From contig CAWDMX010000001.1 in the NCBI GenBank assembly GCA_963803545.1, positions 186,001 through 250,000 on the forward strand: a DNA stretch of 64,000 nt, written 5' to 3'. Shown here in pieces: positions 25,443 through 34,486 of the stretch. How positions within the stretch are numbered: position 1 is the stretch's first letter; every line of letters begins with the position of its first letter. Position numbers and translations under genes: made by a program. Under the pieces are notes generated by a model, which worked only from the letters and a program-made list of their open reading frames with translations, did not search any database and had not been told where the DNA came from. This stretch comes from Legionella_C sp963803545 (GTDB lineage: Bacteria > Pseudomonadota > Gammaproteobacteria > Legionellales > Legionellaceae).

Positions 25443-27626
25443 CTATTCCTCTTCGGAATGAACAACCGCGGCTTTAGGCAACTCCGTCGCCAATATCGCG
25501 GCCGCTGCAGGCCCTGCTGATTGCGTGGTTTCTTCCGTGTTTCCAGGTGCAGGCTTGTCTTTCCACTCTAATTTAACGCGTCCCTGTTTATCAACTCCTG
25601 CAACAAAAACTTCAATATCTTGGCCTTCGGTAAGCACTTGATCAACTTTTTGATTTCTATCTGCGCAAATTTGTGAGATATGAAGCAGCCCATCTTTCCC
25701 AGGCAAAAGATTAATAAACGCACCAAAATCTACAATTTTGCTAACTTTACCAAGATAGGTTTGACCTACTTCGACGTCGGCAATCAACGCTTTAATTTGA
25801 CGTTGCGCTTCTTCCAAAGCAATGGCGTCGGGTGAGAATAATTGAACCGAACCGGTATCATCAATATCAATTGATACCCCAGTGCTTTCAATTAAACCTT
25901 TGATGGTAGCGCCACCTTTTCCAATAATAGTACGGATTTTATCCTCAGCAACTTTCATTGTGGCAATGCGAGGGGCGTGCTCTGATAACTCGGTATTATG
26001 CTCTGCAAGAACGTTATTCATAATTGCCAAAATGTGCAATCTAGCGGTGCGTGCGTGATCCAAAGCTTCTTGCATAATTTCTGAGGTTATACCTAGAATT
26101 TTGATATCCATTTGCAAAGCAGTAATACCTTTTTCGGTACCAGCAACTTTAAAGTCCATATCCCCTAAATGATCTTCGTCGCCTAAGATATCGGTTAAAA
26201 CGGTAAATCGCTCGCCGTCCTTAATTAATCCCATGGCAATACCGGCTACTGGAGCCTTTAGCGGTACTCCAGCATCCATTAAAGCTAAGCTCGTTCCACA
26301 GACAGTCGCCATTGAGCTGGAGCCATTTGATTCCGTAATTTCAGATACTACGCGCAACACATAGGGAAAGTCGGAGGCGCTTGGTAGGACTGCCATTAAA
26401 CTGCGTTTTGCAAGACGCCCGTGACCAATTTCACGACGCTTTGGACTGCCAACCATACCTGTTTCACCAACAGAATAGGGAGGGAAATTATAATGCAACA
26501 TGAAGCGATCTTTACTTTCCCCTATCAGACCATCAAGTGTTTGCGCATCGCGTTCATTGCCTAATGTTACTACAACAACAGCCTGGGTTTCACCACGAGT
26601 AAACAACACAGAACCATGAGTATGTTCAAGAAAATTAGGTCGAATAGTAATATTACGGACCGTACGATGATCGCGGCCATCGATGCGTGGCTCGCCTGCT
26701 AAAATGCGTTCGCGAACCATCTTTTTTTCTAAATCGGATAACAAACTGCTCACAACTTTGTTGTCCACTTCGGGTTCGTTTAACGCAATTTTATTTGTAA
26801 TCAACGCGCGTACTTCATCCAACCGTTGATGACGCTCTTGTTTGTCTTTTAATAAGTAGGCGTCGGTTAAGTCTTGTAAGGCTGCGTTTTCAACAAGCTC
26901 TTGCAACTCGGCATTGGCCGCATCCGGCGTCCAATGCCATTTTGTTTTACCTGATTCTTCAGCTAGCTCATTAATTGCGCGAATAATTGATTGATAGGCT
27001 TCATGACCAAACATGACCGCACCCAACATAATATCTTCCGATAGTTCGGACGCCTCTGATTCGACCATTAAAATAGCGTCTTTGGTACCAGCGACAACCA
27101 AGTCCAGCTCGGAATTTTTTAATTCCTCATGGCTTGGGTTGAGTAAATAAATCCCCTGGTGGTAACCAACACGAGCCGCACCAATTGGCCCTTGAAAAGG
27201 GATTCCCGCAATTGTGAGTGCGGCTGACGCACCAATCAACGCTAAAATATCTGGTGAAACCGCAGGATTCAAGGACATTACCGTCGCAATAATTTGTACT
27301 TCATTCTTAAAACCTTCGGGAAAGAGAGGACGTAGTGGTCTGTCCATCAGTCGAGAGGTTAGCGTTTCTTGCTCGCTTGGACGCCCTTCACGCTTATTAA
27401 AACCTCCTGGAATCTTGCCCGCAGCGTAGGCCTTCTCTTGATAATTTACCGTAAGAGGAAAAAAATCTTGAAGTGGATTAGCTTGTTTTTTAGCGACCAC
27501 AGTAACTAAAACTTGCGTCCCTTGACAGTTGACCAGTACGGCGCCGTCCGCTTGCCGAGCAATCTCGCCCGTTTCCATGACAAGAAAAAGACCACCAAAC
27601 TGTACTTCTTTTATGAATTTTGCCAC
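25443..27626 (-). CDS. pnp: polynucleotide phosphorylase
   Basis: PNPase is the phosphate-dependent 3'-5' exonuclease of the RNA degradosome. At 727 residues it has two RNase PH-like domains, the catalytic second one including GERDAQTLDG and FMLHYNFPPYSVGE. A KH domain (about 555-615, GKGGATIKGL) and an S1 domain (about 625-690) follow. It starts with GTG, with AGGAG about 10 nt upstream. It follows rpsO with a terminator-like stem between them, the classical arrangement in which PNPase level is controlled post-transcriptionally. Confidence 0.97.
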   Translation of the reverse strand: MAKFIKEVQFGGLFLVMETGEIARQADGAVLVNCQGTQVLVTVVAKKQANPLQDFFPLTVNYQEKAYAAGKIPGGFNKREGRPSEQETLTSRLMDRPLRPLFPEGFKNEVQIIATVMSLNPAVSPDILALIGASAALTIAGIPFQGPIGAARVGYHQGIYLLNPSHEELKNSELDLVVAGTKDAILMVESEASELSEDIMLGAVMFGHEAYQSIIRAINELAEESGKTKWHWTPDAANAELQELVENAALQDLTDAYLLKDKQERHQRLDEVRALITNKIALNEPEVDNKVVSSLLSDLEKKMVRERILAGEPRIDGRDHRTVRNITIRPNFLEHTHGSVLFTRGETQAVVVVTLGNERDAQTLDGLIGESKDRFMLHYNFPPYSVGETGMVGSPKRREIGHGRLAKRSLMAVLPSASDFPYVLRVVSEITESNGSSSMATVCGTSLALMDAGVPLKAPVAGIAMGLIKDGERFTVLTDILGDEDHLGDMDFKVAGTEKGITALQMDIKILGITSEIMQEALDHARTARLHILAIMNNVLAEHNTELSEHAPRIATMKVAEDKIRTIIGKGGATIKGLIESTGVSIDIDDTGSVQLFSPDAIALEEAQRQIKALIADVEVGQTYLGKVSKIVDFGAFINLLPGKDGLLHISQICADRNQKVDQVLTEGQDIEVFVAGVDKQGRVKLEWKDKPAPGNTEETTQSAGPAAAAILATELPKAAVVHSEEE

Positions 27627-27655
27627 TTTCTAATTACTCCTGGAAAATATTGAAT

Positions 27656-27681
27656 AAAAAAGGCGCAATATATGCGCCTTT
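27656..27681 (-). terminator. terminator between rpsO and pnp
   Basis: The perfect stem AAAGGCGCA / TGCGCCTTT with loop ATATA is followed on the minus strand by six T. It lies about 30 nt after the rpsO stop and 30 nt before pnp. It corresponds in position to the E. coli rpsO attenuator and probably lets only part of transcription reach pnp. Confidence 0.8.
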
Positions 27682-27707
27682 AATCAAAATTGCGTGTTTT
27701 AAGAAAT

Positions 27708-27983
27708 TTAATAGGAATCACGAAGACCAAGGCTTTGAATCAAATTTTTATAGCGTTCCTGGCTATTTTTTTTCAAATATTTAAGCAATTTACGACGTTT
27801 GTTTACTAAAGCTTGCAAACCACGACGCGAATGAAAATCTTTACGATGTTCTTTAAAGTGTTCCGTTAAATACTTAATACGACCAGTCATTAGAGAAACT
27901 TGAACTTCGGGAGAACCCGTGTCTTTTTTAGCTTGTTGGTACTGAGTAACGATTTCTGCTTTTTGGACGCTATTGAGCGACAT
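27708..27983 (-). CDS. rpsO: 30S ribosomal protein S15
   Basis: The 91-residue S15 binds 16S rRNA helices 20-22 early in 30S assembly. The family core TGSPEVQVSLMTGRI, LTEHFKEHRKDFHSRRGL and the lysine-rich KRRKLLKYL are present. The ATG at 27983 with AGGAG 6 nt upstream is the family start, and the longer open frame upstream is not used. It has its own promoter at 28025-28053. Confidence 0.98.
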   Translation of the reverse strand: MSLNSVQKAEIVTQYQQAKKDTGSPEVQVSLMTGRIKYLTEHFKEHRKDFHSRRGLQALVNKRRKLLKYLKKNSQERYKNLIQSLGLRDSY

Positions 27984-28024
27984 AGTAACTCCTGGATAAC
28001 CTAACTGTACTGAGAAAATGAAGC

Positions 28025-28053
28025 ATTCTAGCAAGGAGGCTTTATTCAGGCAA
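28025..28053 (-). promoter_or_regulatory. sigma-70 promoter of rpsO
   Basis: On the minus strand, -35 TTGCCT and -10 TAGAAT are separated by 17 bp, placing initiation about 35 nt before the rpsO start codon. Confidence 0.7.
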
Positions 28054-28149
28054 GCATTATTTTACTTATTATTTAATATCTTTGCTGTTATCGCAATTTC
28101 TGCATTTCCTAGTGAATCAAGAGATTTTTCATGTGACGAAGAGAAGACG

Positions 28150-28176
28150 AAAGCCTACAGCAACCCCGGCTTTTTT
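28150..28176 (+). terminator. terminator-like stem on the plus strand with no annotated gene
   Basis: AAAGCC (28150-28155) pairs with GGCTTT (28168-28173), followed by a run of six T on the plus strand (28171-28176). No plus-strand gene precedes it. It may end a small RNA that reads away from rpsO, or it may simply be a stem in the truB-rpsO spacer of the minus-strand mRNA. Confidence 0.35.
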
Positions 28177-28245
28177 CTAAGTTGATGACCATTATGCTCT
28201 AAATAGGGTTGAAAATTTGCGCGCTGACCTGTGAAAAGAATGGCT

Positions 28246-29142
28246 TTAAAAGGATAGTAATTTTTTTGCTTTTACGATTCCTGATGCGGATATATCCGCT
28301 AGCCCGATAAAGTCCTGCTCATTATAAACACGGGTTACCCCGATTGGCGTTGTCGACGCTGTAGTAATAACCTTCCCTTGGCGTAAATTATTGACGGCAG
28401 CCAAGGGTAGTTGCAGGCTCGGGAAATAATCAACGGCTCTATCAACAGGGAGCAGTCGTTTCATGTTCTCATTTTCAGACGCTTGCAACACTTGTTCAAG
28501 TGAATACATGGTTTCGTGTTGAAATCCAGCGGTATAGGTTCTGTGTAAAGCGGTCAAATGCGCATGCAGCCCTAAAAAGTGTGCAATATCTTCTACTAAA
28601 GTGCGAATATAAGTGCCTTTGCTGCAGGAAATCTCAATTTCAAAATACGGCGCTTCAAAACGCACAAGTTTTAGAGCGTATATTGTTATTTCACGGGCTT
28701 GCCGCTCAATCGTTTTACCTTCACGCGCTAACTTGTATAAAGGAACGCCATTGTGTTTAAGCGCCGAATACATGGGTGGAATTTGCTGAATAGGACCTAT
28801 AAATTGCTGAAGCGCGTGCTGCAACTGCGTTTTTTCTATAACAAAAGAAGTGTTTCTTGCAATGGTTTCGCCCCATGCATCCCCGGTTGCGGTTTTTTCA
28901 CCGAGCATCCCCGTAGCAGTATAGGATTTGTTCTCATTGAGAAGATAACTGCAAAATTTAGTAGCCTGTCCTAAACAGATGGGCAGCATTCCCGTAGCCA
29001 AAGGGTCTAAACTTCCGGTGTGCCCGGCTTTAGCGGCTTTAAAAGCGTATTGAACTTTTTTAACGGTGCTATGCGATGACAATCCCTGAGGCTTATTAAC
29101 TAACACTATTCCATTAATTGGTAATAAATCAGTTTTTTTCAT
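28246..29142 (-). CDS. truB: tRNA pseudouridine(55) synthase
   Basis: TruB makes pseudouridine 55 in the T-loop of tRNAs. At about 298 residues, the catalytic aspartate lies in HTGSLDPLATGMLP (about residue 48), and GTYIRTLVEDIA and the C-terminal PUA-like region follow. The ATG at 29142 (MKKTDLLP) is preferred; in-frame ATGs at 29145 and 29154 are possible and would only lengthen the overlap with rbfA. It lies in the conserved rbfA-truB-rpsO order. Confidence 0.95.
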   Translation of the reverse strand: MKKTDLLPINGIVLVNKPQGLSSHSTVKKVQYAFKAAKAGHTGSLDPLATGMLPICLGQATKFCSYLLNENKSYTATGMLGEKTATGDAWGETIARNTSFVIEKTQLQHALQQFIGPIQQIPPMYSALKHNGVPLYKLAREGKTIERQAREITIYALKLVRFEAPYFEIEISCSKGTYIRTLVEDIAHFLGLHAHLTALHRTYTAGFQHETMYSLEQVLQASENENMKRLLPVDRAVDYFPSLQLPLAAVNNLRQGKVITTASTTPIGVTRVYNEQDFIGLADISASGIVKAKKLLSF

Positions 29143-29503
29143 CATCACTTTCATTGTCGATGTTTACTTCATCGATTAGTTTACTCAGCTTCCGACCATA
29201 ATCTATCGATTCATCGTAAATAAAATGCAGCTGAGGAACCGTTCGCAACGTCAGTGTACGTGCAAGTGCCGTACGTAAATAGCTTGCTGAGGCGTTCAGT
29301 ATCTGTGATGCCGTAGGGGCAATTTCTTTCTCTAACACAGTGAAATAGATTTTAGCATGCCCCAAATCAGCAGCTACCTTCACTGCTGAGATGGTTATAA
29401 AAGCCGGCAGCCGGGGATCTTTTATTTCTTGCTGAATTATCTGCGATAACTTACGCATCATATTTTCAGCAATTCTATCGGTTCGTTTAAAATTACTACT
29501 CAT
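29129..29503 (-). CDS. rbfA: 30S ribosome-binding factor RbfA
   Basis: RbfA is the cold-shock-related 30S maturation factor that binds pre-16S rRNA. The 124-residue KH-fold protein begins MSSNFKRTDRIAENM and contains the family segment LNASASYLRTALARTLTLRTVPQLHF. The ATG at 29503 overlaps the infB stop by 8 nt, indicating coupling; the upstream open frame lies inside infB. Confidence 0.96.
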   Translation of the reverse strand: MSSNFKRTDRIAENMMRKLSQIIQQEIKDPRLPAFITISAVKVAADLGHAKIYFTVLEKEIAPTASQILNASASYLRTALARTLTLRTVPQLHFIYDESIDYGRKLSKLIDEVNIDNESDDEKN

Positions 29504-32000
29504 AATTACGTTTAATCTCAATTGTTTCAAACACTTCAATTAAATCCTTTGGCTTGATATCGTTATAGTTTTTAACGCCAATACCACACTCAAACCCATG
29601 ACGAACTTCAAGTACATCGTCTTTAAAGCGACGTAGCGACTCCAGTGTTCCTTCGTAGATAACGACGTTTTCACGTAAAACACGGATAGGATTGTTACGT
29701 TTAATAGAACCTTCTGTGACCATACATCCGGCAATAGCGCCTAACTTCGGTGAACGAAATACATCGCGAACCTCAGCAATTCCGATAATTTCCTCTTTAA
29801 ACTGAGGAGCTAACATCCCTGTTAAGGCATTTTTAACTTGGTCAACGATATCGTAAATAACACTAAAGTAATGCAGAGAAACATTCTCTGCATCGGCGAG
29901 CCGCTTAGCACTACCGTCAGCACGAACATTAAAGCCAATTAATAAAGCGCTTGAAGCAATTGCCAAATGTACATCCGACTCAGTAATTCCGCCTACACCA
30001 CTAGCGATAACCTCAACTTTTACTTCATCCGTTGAAAGTTTTACTAACGCATCGGCTATGGCTTCAACCGAACCTTGCACATCGGCTTTCAATACAACCG
30101 TTAGCGATTTAGCACCCGCGACAGTCATATTCTCCATTATGCCTTCAATACTGGATTTTTGTCTTCGAGCAAGTTTAACATCGCGGAATTTTCCTTGTCT
30201 AAACAAAGCAACTTCGCGTGCTTTTTTTTCATCATTGACGACAACCGCATCGTCACCCGCATGAGGAACAGCCGATAAGCCAAGAACTTCGACCGGCATC
30301 GAGGGGCCTGCACTATCTATAGATGTGCCATTATCACTAATAAGCGCTTTGACGCGACCATACTGCAAACCGGCCAACAAAATATCGCCTTTACGTAAGG
30401 TGCCATTTTGCACCAAAATAGTAGCGACTGGACCGCGGCCTTTATCTAAACGCGATTCAATTACGACGCCTTTGGCAGCGCCATCGGTATGCGCATCAAG
30501 CTCTAATACTTCCGCTTGCAATAAAATAGCATCCAGCAATTCATCAATACCCGTACCTGATTTGGCCGATATGTTAACAAACATAGTGTCTCCGCCCCAG
30601 GGCTCAGGAACCACTTCGAGCGCGGTTAACTCATTCATAACTCTATCTGGATCCGCGCCAACTTTATCCATTTTATTAACGGCAACAATAATGGGAACTT
30701 TTGCCGCTTTTGCATGCTGTACCGCTTCAACTGTTTGCGGTTTTACACCATCATCGGCAGCAACAATTAATATTACGATATCTGTTGCTTGCGCACCACG
30801 TGCGCGCATTGCCGTAAACGCGGCGTGACCGGGTGTGTCTAAAAATGTAATGTCACCTTTAGGCGTGCTGACGTGATATGCACCGATATGCTGGGTAATA
30901 CCGCCAGCCTCGCCGGAGGCAACTTTGGTGCGGCGTACATAATCCAACAACGACGTTTTACCGTGATCAACATGTCCCATAATAGTGACAACAGGGGCGC
31001 GTGAGCTTTTTTGACTGCCCTTACTCAGCGTATCATCTAAATTTTGCTCAACGGCATTCTCATTGAATAAACGGGCTTTATGACCCATTTCCTCAACCAC
31101 AATCACAGCGGTATCTCGATCGATAACTTGATTAATGGTGGCCATTGCTCCAAGCCCCATCATTTTTTTTATTACTTCGGCGGCTTTCACCGACATTTGT
31201 TTTGCTAAATCAGCAACAGAAATGGTTTCAGGGATACGAACCTCACGGATTACCGGAGCCGTTGGCATAGCAAATCCGTGCGTTAACGCTTCTTCAGCTT
31301 CACGATATTTCTCTGATTTTTCACCGCGTCGTTTTTTCAATTTATTACGTTTAAACCGATTTTGAGCACTGTCTTCTTCTTCACGTTGCGCTGGTTGATA
31401 TTTTGGTTTTTTCTTAGGTTTTTTATCTACTTTCGTATTTTCGTTTTCAATCTGTTTTTTTTCTACCAACTTATTGTTGGAATTTTTTTCAGCCTCGCCA
31501 GTAGACTTTTCAGTCGCGCCGGTGGTATTCGAACTTATTTCTACAGAAGAATCCGCTAATTCTGCGCGAACAGGTGCGTTGGCATCCTGGGTAGTAGTAG
31601 AAGGAGATTTCGAGGGCTCTGTAGCACTGTCCACTACCAAATCGGGGGAAGCTCTATCCAAAGACTCGGTAGTGGAGACGATTGTCGACTCATCAACGGC
31701 TTCGGGTTGAGCAGCAGGTTCATTCACTAGACTGGGCTTTTTCAAAAAAACTCTTTTTTTAACGTATTTGACGTTAATCGCGTTATTGAGTGTCTGTTCT
31801 GTTTGGCTTTTTCTTTCCAAGGTTTTTTTATTACTATTACCCTTTAATTTCAGATAACTAACGAGGGTTAACTTTTGATCCTCAGACACTGTTTCATCTT
31901 CACTTTTGAATAATAAACCAGCTTCTTGCAACAGGCTGAATAAACGCTCAACCGTTATACCTTTAGACTGAGCCAATTGTTTAACCGTTACATCCACCAT
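29496..32000 (-). CDS. infB: translation initiation factor IF-2
   Basis: IF-2 is the GTPase that brings initiator fMet-tRNA to the ribosome. At 834 residues it has an N-terminal IF2-N domain, a long charged and low-complexity linker (about 60-240), a second IF2-N module (VADLAKQMSVKAAEV), the G domain with GHVDHGKTS, DTPGHAAF and NKMDK, and the C-terminal domains. It lies between nusA and rbfA as in most gammaproteobacteria. There is 104 nt between the nusA stop and the infB start with no distinct element seen. Confidence 0.98.
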   Translation of the reverse strand: MVDVTVKQLAQSKGITVERLFSLLQEAGLLFKSEDETVSEDQKLTLVSYLKLKGNSNKKTLERKSQTEQTLNNAINVKYVKKRVFLKKPSLVNEPAAQPEAVDESTIVSTTESLDRASPDLVVDSATEPSKSPSTTTQDANAPVRAELADSSVEISSNTTGATEKSTGEAEKNSNNKLVEKKQIENENTKVDKKPKKKPKYQPAQREEEDSAQNRFKRNKLKKRRGEKSEKYREAEEALTHGFAMPTAPVIREVRIPETISVADLAKQMSVKAAEVIKKMMGLGAMATINQVIDRDTAVIVVEEMGHKARLFNENAVEQNLDDTLSKGSQKSSRAPVVTIMGHVDHGKTSLLDYVRRTKVASGEAGGITQHIGAYHVSTPKGDITFLDTPGHAAFTAMRARGAQATDIVILIVAADDGVKPQTVEAVQHAKAAKVPIIVAVNKMDKVGADPDRVMNELTALEVVPEPWGGDTMFVNISAKSGTGIDELLDAILLQAEVLELDAHTDGAAKGVVIESRLDKGRGPVATILVQNGTLRKGDILLAGLQYGRVKALISDNGTSIDSAGPSMPVEVLGLSAVPHAGDDAVVVNDEKKAREVALFRQGKFRDVKLARRQKSSIEGIMENMTVAGAKSLTVVLKADVQGSVEAIADALVKLSTDEVKVEVIASGVGGITESDVHLAIASSALLIGFNVRADGSAKRLADAENVSLHYFSVIYDIVDQVKNALTGMLAPQFKEEIIGIAEVRDVFRSPKLGAIAGCMVTEGSIKRNNPIRVLRENVVIYEGTLESLRRFKDDVLEVRHGFECGIGVKNYNDIKPKDLIEVFETIEIKRNYE

Positions 32001-32104
32001 ATTTTTATCCCCTTACAGCAATTTTTTTTCAATTGCTTATCTACAATACTTTGCGCCTTTTTTGCGCTTCAATTAAATAAACAGAGCTTAGCTACTGAAA
32101 TTAT

Positions 32105-33583
32105 TTAAAGAAACCATGGTTCGCGGGCCTTCATAATGAGAACGCCTGCCTGCTCTTCGGTCATTTCTTGAATATCAATTAAGTCATCTATTGATAATTC
32201 CGCTAACTCTTCCATCGTAGTAACACCATTCCCAGCCAAGACGGTTGCAAGCTCCGGTGTCATGCCTTCCATCGTGACTAAACTTTCTGAGGGTTCACTC
32301 GTTTTTAAAACGTCCGATGTTAGTGCCTGTGTTAATAAAATATCATTAGCACGGTTTCGTAATTCATCTACAATTTCTTCATCAAACTGCTCGATAGCTA
32401 ACAACTCTTCTTTAGGCACGTAAGCAATTTCTTCCAATGAAGAAAAGCCATTGGTAACAAGCAAAGATGCAAGTTCTCTATCAATTTGTAGGTTTGTGGT
32501 GAACAGATTAATCACTTTAGTGGACTCTTCTTGACTCTTGTTATCAAAGTCCTCAATAGTCATCACATTAAGCGTCCAACCGGTAAGTTGACTTGCTAAA
32601 CGTACATTCTGCCCACTTCTACCGATAGCTTGTGAAAGATTATCCTTATGAACGGCTAAGTCCATTGTGTGGGTATCTTCATCAACAACTATAGAGGATA
32701 TTTCCGCAGGCGCCATTGCGTTAATTACTAACTGCGCAGGATTGTCATCCCATAAAATAATATCTACGCGCTCACCAGCAAGTTCACTTGAAACGGCTTG
32801 CACGCGTGCACCACGCATTCCAACACATGCTCCAACAGGATCTATACGTCCATCGTTGGTTTTAACGGCAATTTTTGCGCGATTTCCAGGTTCACGTGCA
32901 GCGGCTTTAATATCGATGATATTTTCACCAATTTCTGGGACTTCAATTCTGAACAACTCGATTAGCATTTCTGGACGATTGCGACTTATGAAAAGTTGTG
33001 GGCCACGTATCTGAGGTGAAATCTCGTACAAGTACGCACGAACGCGATCATTGGGTCTAAACATTTCATTAGGCAGCATCTCTTCACGGGGCAAAAATGC
33101 TTCGGCTTTACCACCTAAATCAACAATAATGCTGTCACGCGTAGTTTTTTTGACAGTACCAAAAATTATCTGACCTAAGCGATCGCGGTATTGATCAATA
33201 ATTTGTTCGCGCTCGGCTTCTCGGACTTTCTGTAATATTACTTGTTTAGCGGTTTGTGCGGCTATTCGGCCAAACTCTATAGACGCCCGAGGCTCTTCAA
33301 TACGCTCGCCTACTTCGATAGTCGGTTGGCGCTCTTTTGCTGTTGATAATCGCATTTGGTACACGTCGCTTTCAAAATCGTCATCGGCTACGACTTCCCA
33401 AAATTGAAACGTTTCGTATTCACCACTACGGGGGTCAAGTTTAACACGAACATTAATATCCGACCCAGCAAGTTTGCGGGTAGCGGACTCTAGGGCTGAC
33501 TGAATGGCAAGCAAAATTACATCTTTGCTAACACCTTTTTCGTTAGATAATGCTTCAGCAACTAATAATAATTCTTTGCTCAT
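32105..33583 (-). CDS. nusA: transcription elongation/termination factor NusA
   Basis: NusA binds RNA polymerase and modulates pausing, termination and antitermination. At 492 residues it has the N-terminal domain, S1 domain, two KH domains (SSELAGERVDIILWDDNPAQL, GQNVRLASQLTGW) and two C-terminal acidic helix-hairpin repeats, as in E. coli. The ATG at 33583 is chosen because GAGG lies 7 nt upstream; a GTG at 33595 overlapping the rimP stop is also open. Confidence 0.97.
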   Translation of the reverse strand: MSKELLLVAEALSNEKGVSKDVILLAIQSALESATRKLAGSDINVRVKLDPRSGEYETFQFWEVVADDDFESDVYQMRLSTAKERQPTIEVGERIEEPRASIEFGRIAAQTAKQVILQKVREAEREQIIDQYRDRLGQIIFGTVKKTTRDSIIVDLGGKAEAFLPREEMLPNEMFRPNDRVRAYLYEISPQIRGPQLFISRNRPEMLIELFRIEVPEIGENIIDIKAAAREPGNRAKIAVKTNDGRIDPVGACVGMRGARVQAVSSELAGERVDIILWDDNPAQLVINAMAPAEISSIVVDEDTHTMDLAVHKDNLSQAIGRSGQNVRLASQLTGWTLNVMTIEDFDNKSQEESTKVINLFTTNLQIDRELASLLVTNGFSSLEEIAYVPKEELLAIEQFDEEIVDELRNRANDILLTQALTSDVLKTSEPSESLVTMEGMTPELATVLAGNGVTTMEELAELSIDDLIDIQEMTEEQAGVLIMKAREPWFL

Positions 33584-33591
33584 TATTGGCC

Positions 33592-34038
33592 TCACTCGCC
33601 TATCAAATTTGCCTTAACTATTTGAGAAAATAGTATGTTTTTCTGACTATCTCCAAGATCAATGATCAATGTCTCTGAATCGGTTGAACAAATAGTACCT
33701 ATTACTTTCCGACTGCCGTCAAGTGGCTTGTACAACTTAAGCTCTACTTCACTACCAATATATCGGTCGAATTGTTCTTTATAAAATAAAGGTCGTGGTA
33801 TCCCTGGTGAGGAAATTTCTAAACTATAGTTCCCAGTAATTGGATCTTCAACATCGAGCATTGTGCTAACGTCTCTGCTTACTAATTCACAATCAGCTAC
33901 GCCAATACCATCTTCTTTATCAATGTAAATCCGCAACAATGAGTGTTTGCCTTGTTGCAAATAGTCACAACCCCAAAGCTCATAGCCTAATTGATTGACA
34001 ATTGGCTGCAACAATTTTTCTAAATCTGTTTTATTCAT
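33592..34038 (-). CDS. rimP: ribosome maturation factor RimP
   Basis: A 148-residue 30S assembly factor. The N-terminal domain contains YELWGCDYL and LLRIYIDKEDGIGVADCE, the core SRDVSTMLDVEDPI and YSLEISSPG are present, and an SH3-like C-terminal domain follows. It heads the rimP-nusA-infB-rbfA-truB group downstream of initiator tRNA, the same order as E. coli metY-rimP-nusA. Confidence 0.96.
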   Translation of the reverse strand: MNKTDLEKLLQPIVNQLGYELWGCDYLQQGKHSLLRIYIDKEDGIGVADCELVSRDVSTMLDVEDPITGNYSLEISSPGIPRPLFYKEQFDRYIGSEVELKLYKPLDGSRKVIGTICSTDSETLIIDLGDSQKNILFSQIVKANLIGE

Positions 34039-34339
34039 AAGACATTACCAGTAAAACCCTGAAGCCAGGACTGTAGCACAGTTGTAATACTGCTTCACAT
34101 AAACCTCATTATGGTTTATGTGGGCCACTATCGGTGGCTTACCAGAACTGTTTTCACGAAGCGAAATCGGAGGGTTAATGCACTACACCTAAATGACACG
34201 AACAAGCCAATTGATGCATCTTTCCAACGGTACCATGCATTAGCAAAATATACTTTATTATCACCTCAGTCTGCTAAGCACTACAAAAAAGCTTAAAAAA
34301 TGCGTAATAAAAAACCCCATAAATGGGGCTTCTAAGTAG
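34039..34339. promoter_or_regulatory. rimP leader region with hairpins
   Basis: This 301-nt spacer between tRNA-fMet and rimP holds the tRNA terminator (34309-34328) and a perfect 10-bp stem CACATAAACC / GGTTTATGTG (34096-34105 with 34113-34122), 58 nt before rimP. A looser pairing of TTAATGCA (34176-34183) with TGCATTAG is also present. No clear promoter was found, so rimP may depend on read-through from the tRNA. Confidence 0.5.
34309..34328 (-). terminator. terminator after tRNA-fMet
   Basis: CCCCAT / ATGGGG stem (34315-34320 with 34323-34328), extended by flanking pairs, followed on the minus strand by six T. It begins 12 nt beyond the 3' end of the initiator tRNA gene and may act as a partial terminator ahead of the rimP operon. 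Confidence 0.8.
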
Positions 34340-34416
<77 letters not shown>

Positions 34417-34429
34417 TCAACTGAGGCCA

Positions 34430-34457
34430 ATTATACGCGTTTATTTTATTATAACAA
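34430..34457 (-). promoter_or_regulatory. promoter of tRNA-fMet
   Basis: On the minus strand, -35 TTGTTA and a perfect -10 TATAAT lie 16 bp apart, with a GC-containing discriminator. The -10 is 13 nt upstream of the mature tRNA 5' end. Confidence 0.7.
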
Positions 34458-34486
34458 GGCTTTTTCCTAATTATTTCTATTTATTG

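Noticed and set aside
30325..30828. 167-codon plus-strand open frame
   Set aside because: Antisense shadow of the infB GTPase domain.
34139..34260. Similarity of the rimP leader to the 3413-3530 inverted repeat
   Set aside because: Only short words such as CGGTACC and CTACAC are shared; the arms cannot be aligned.
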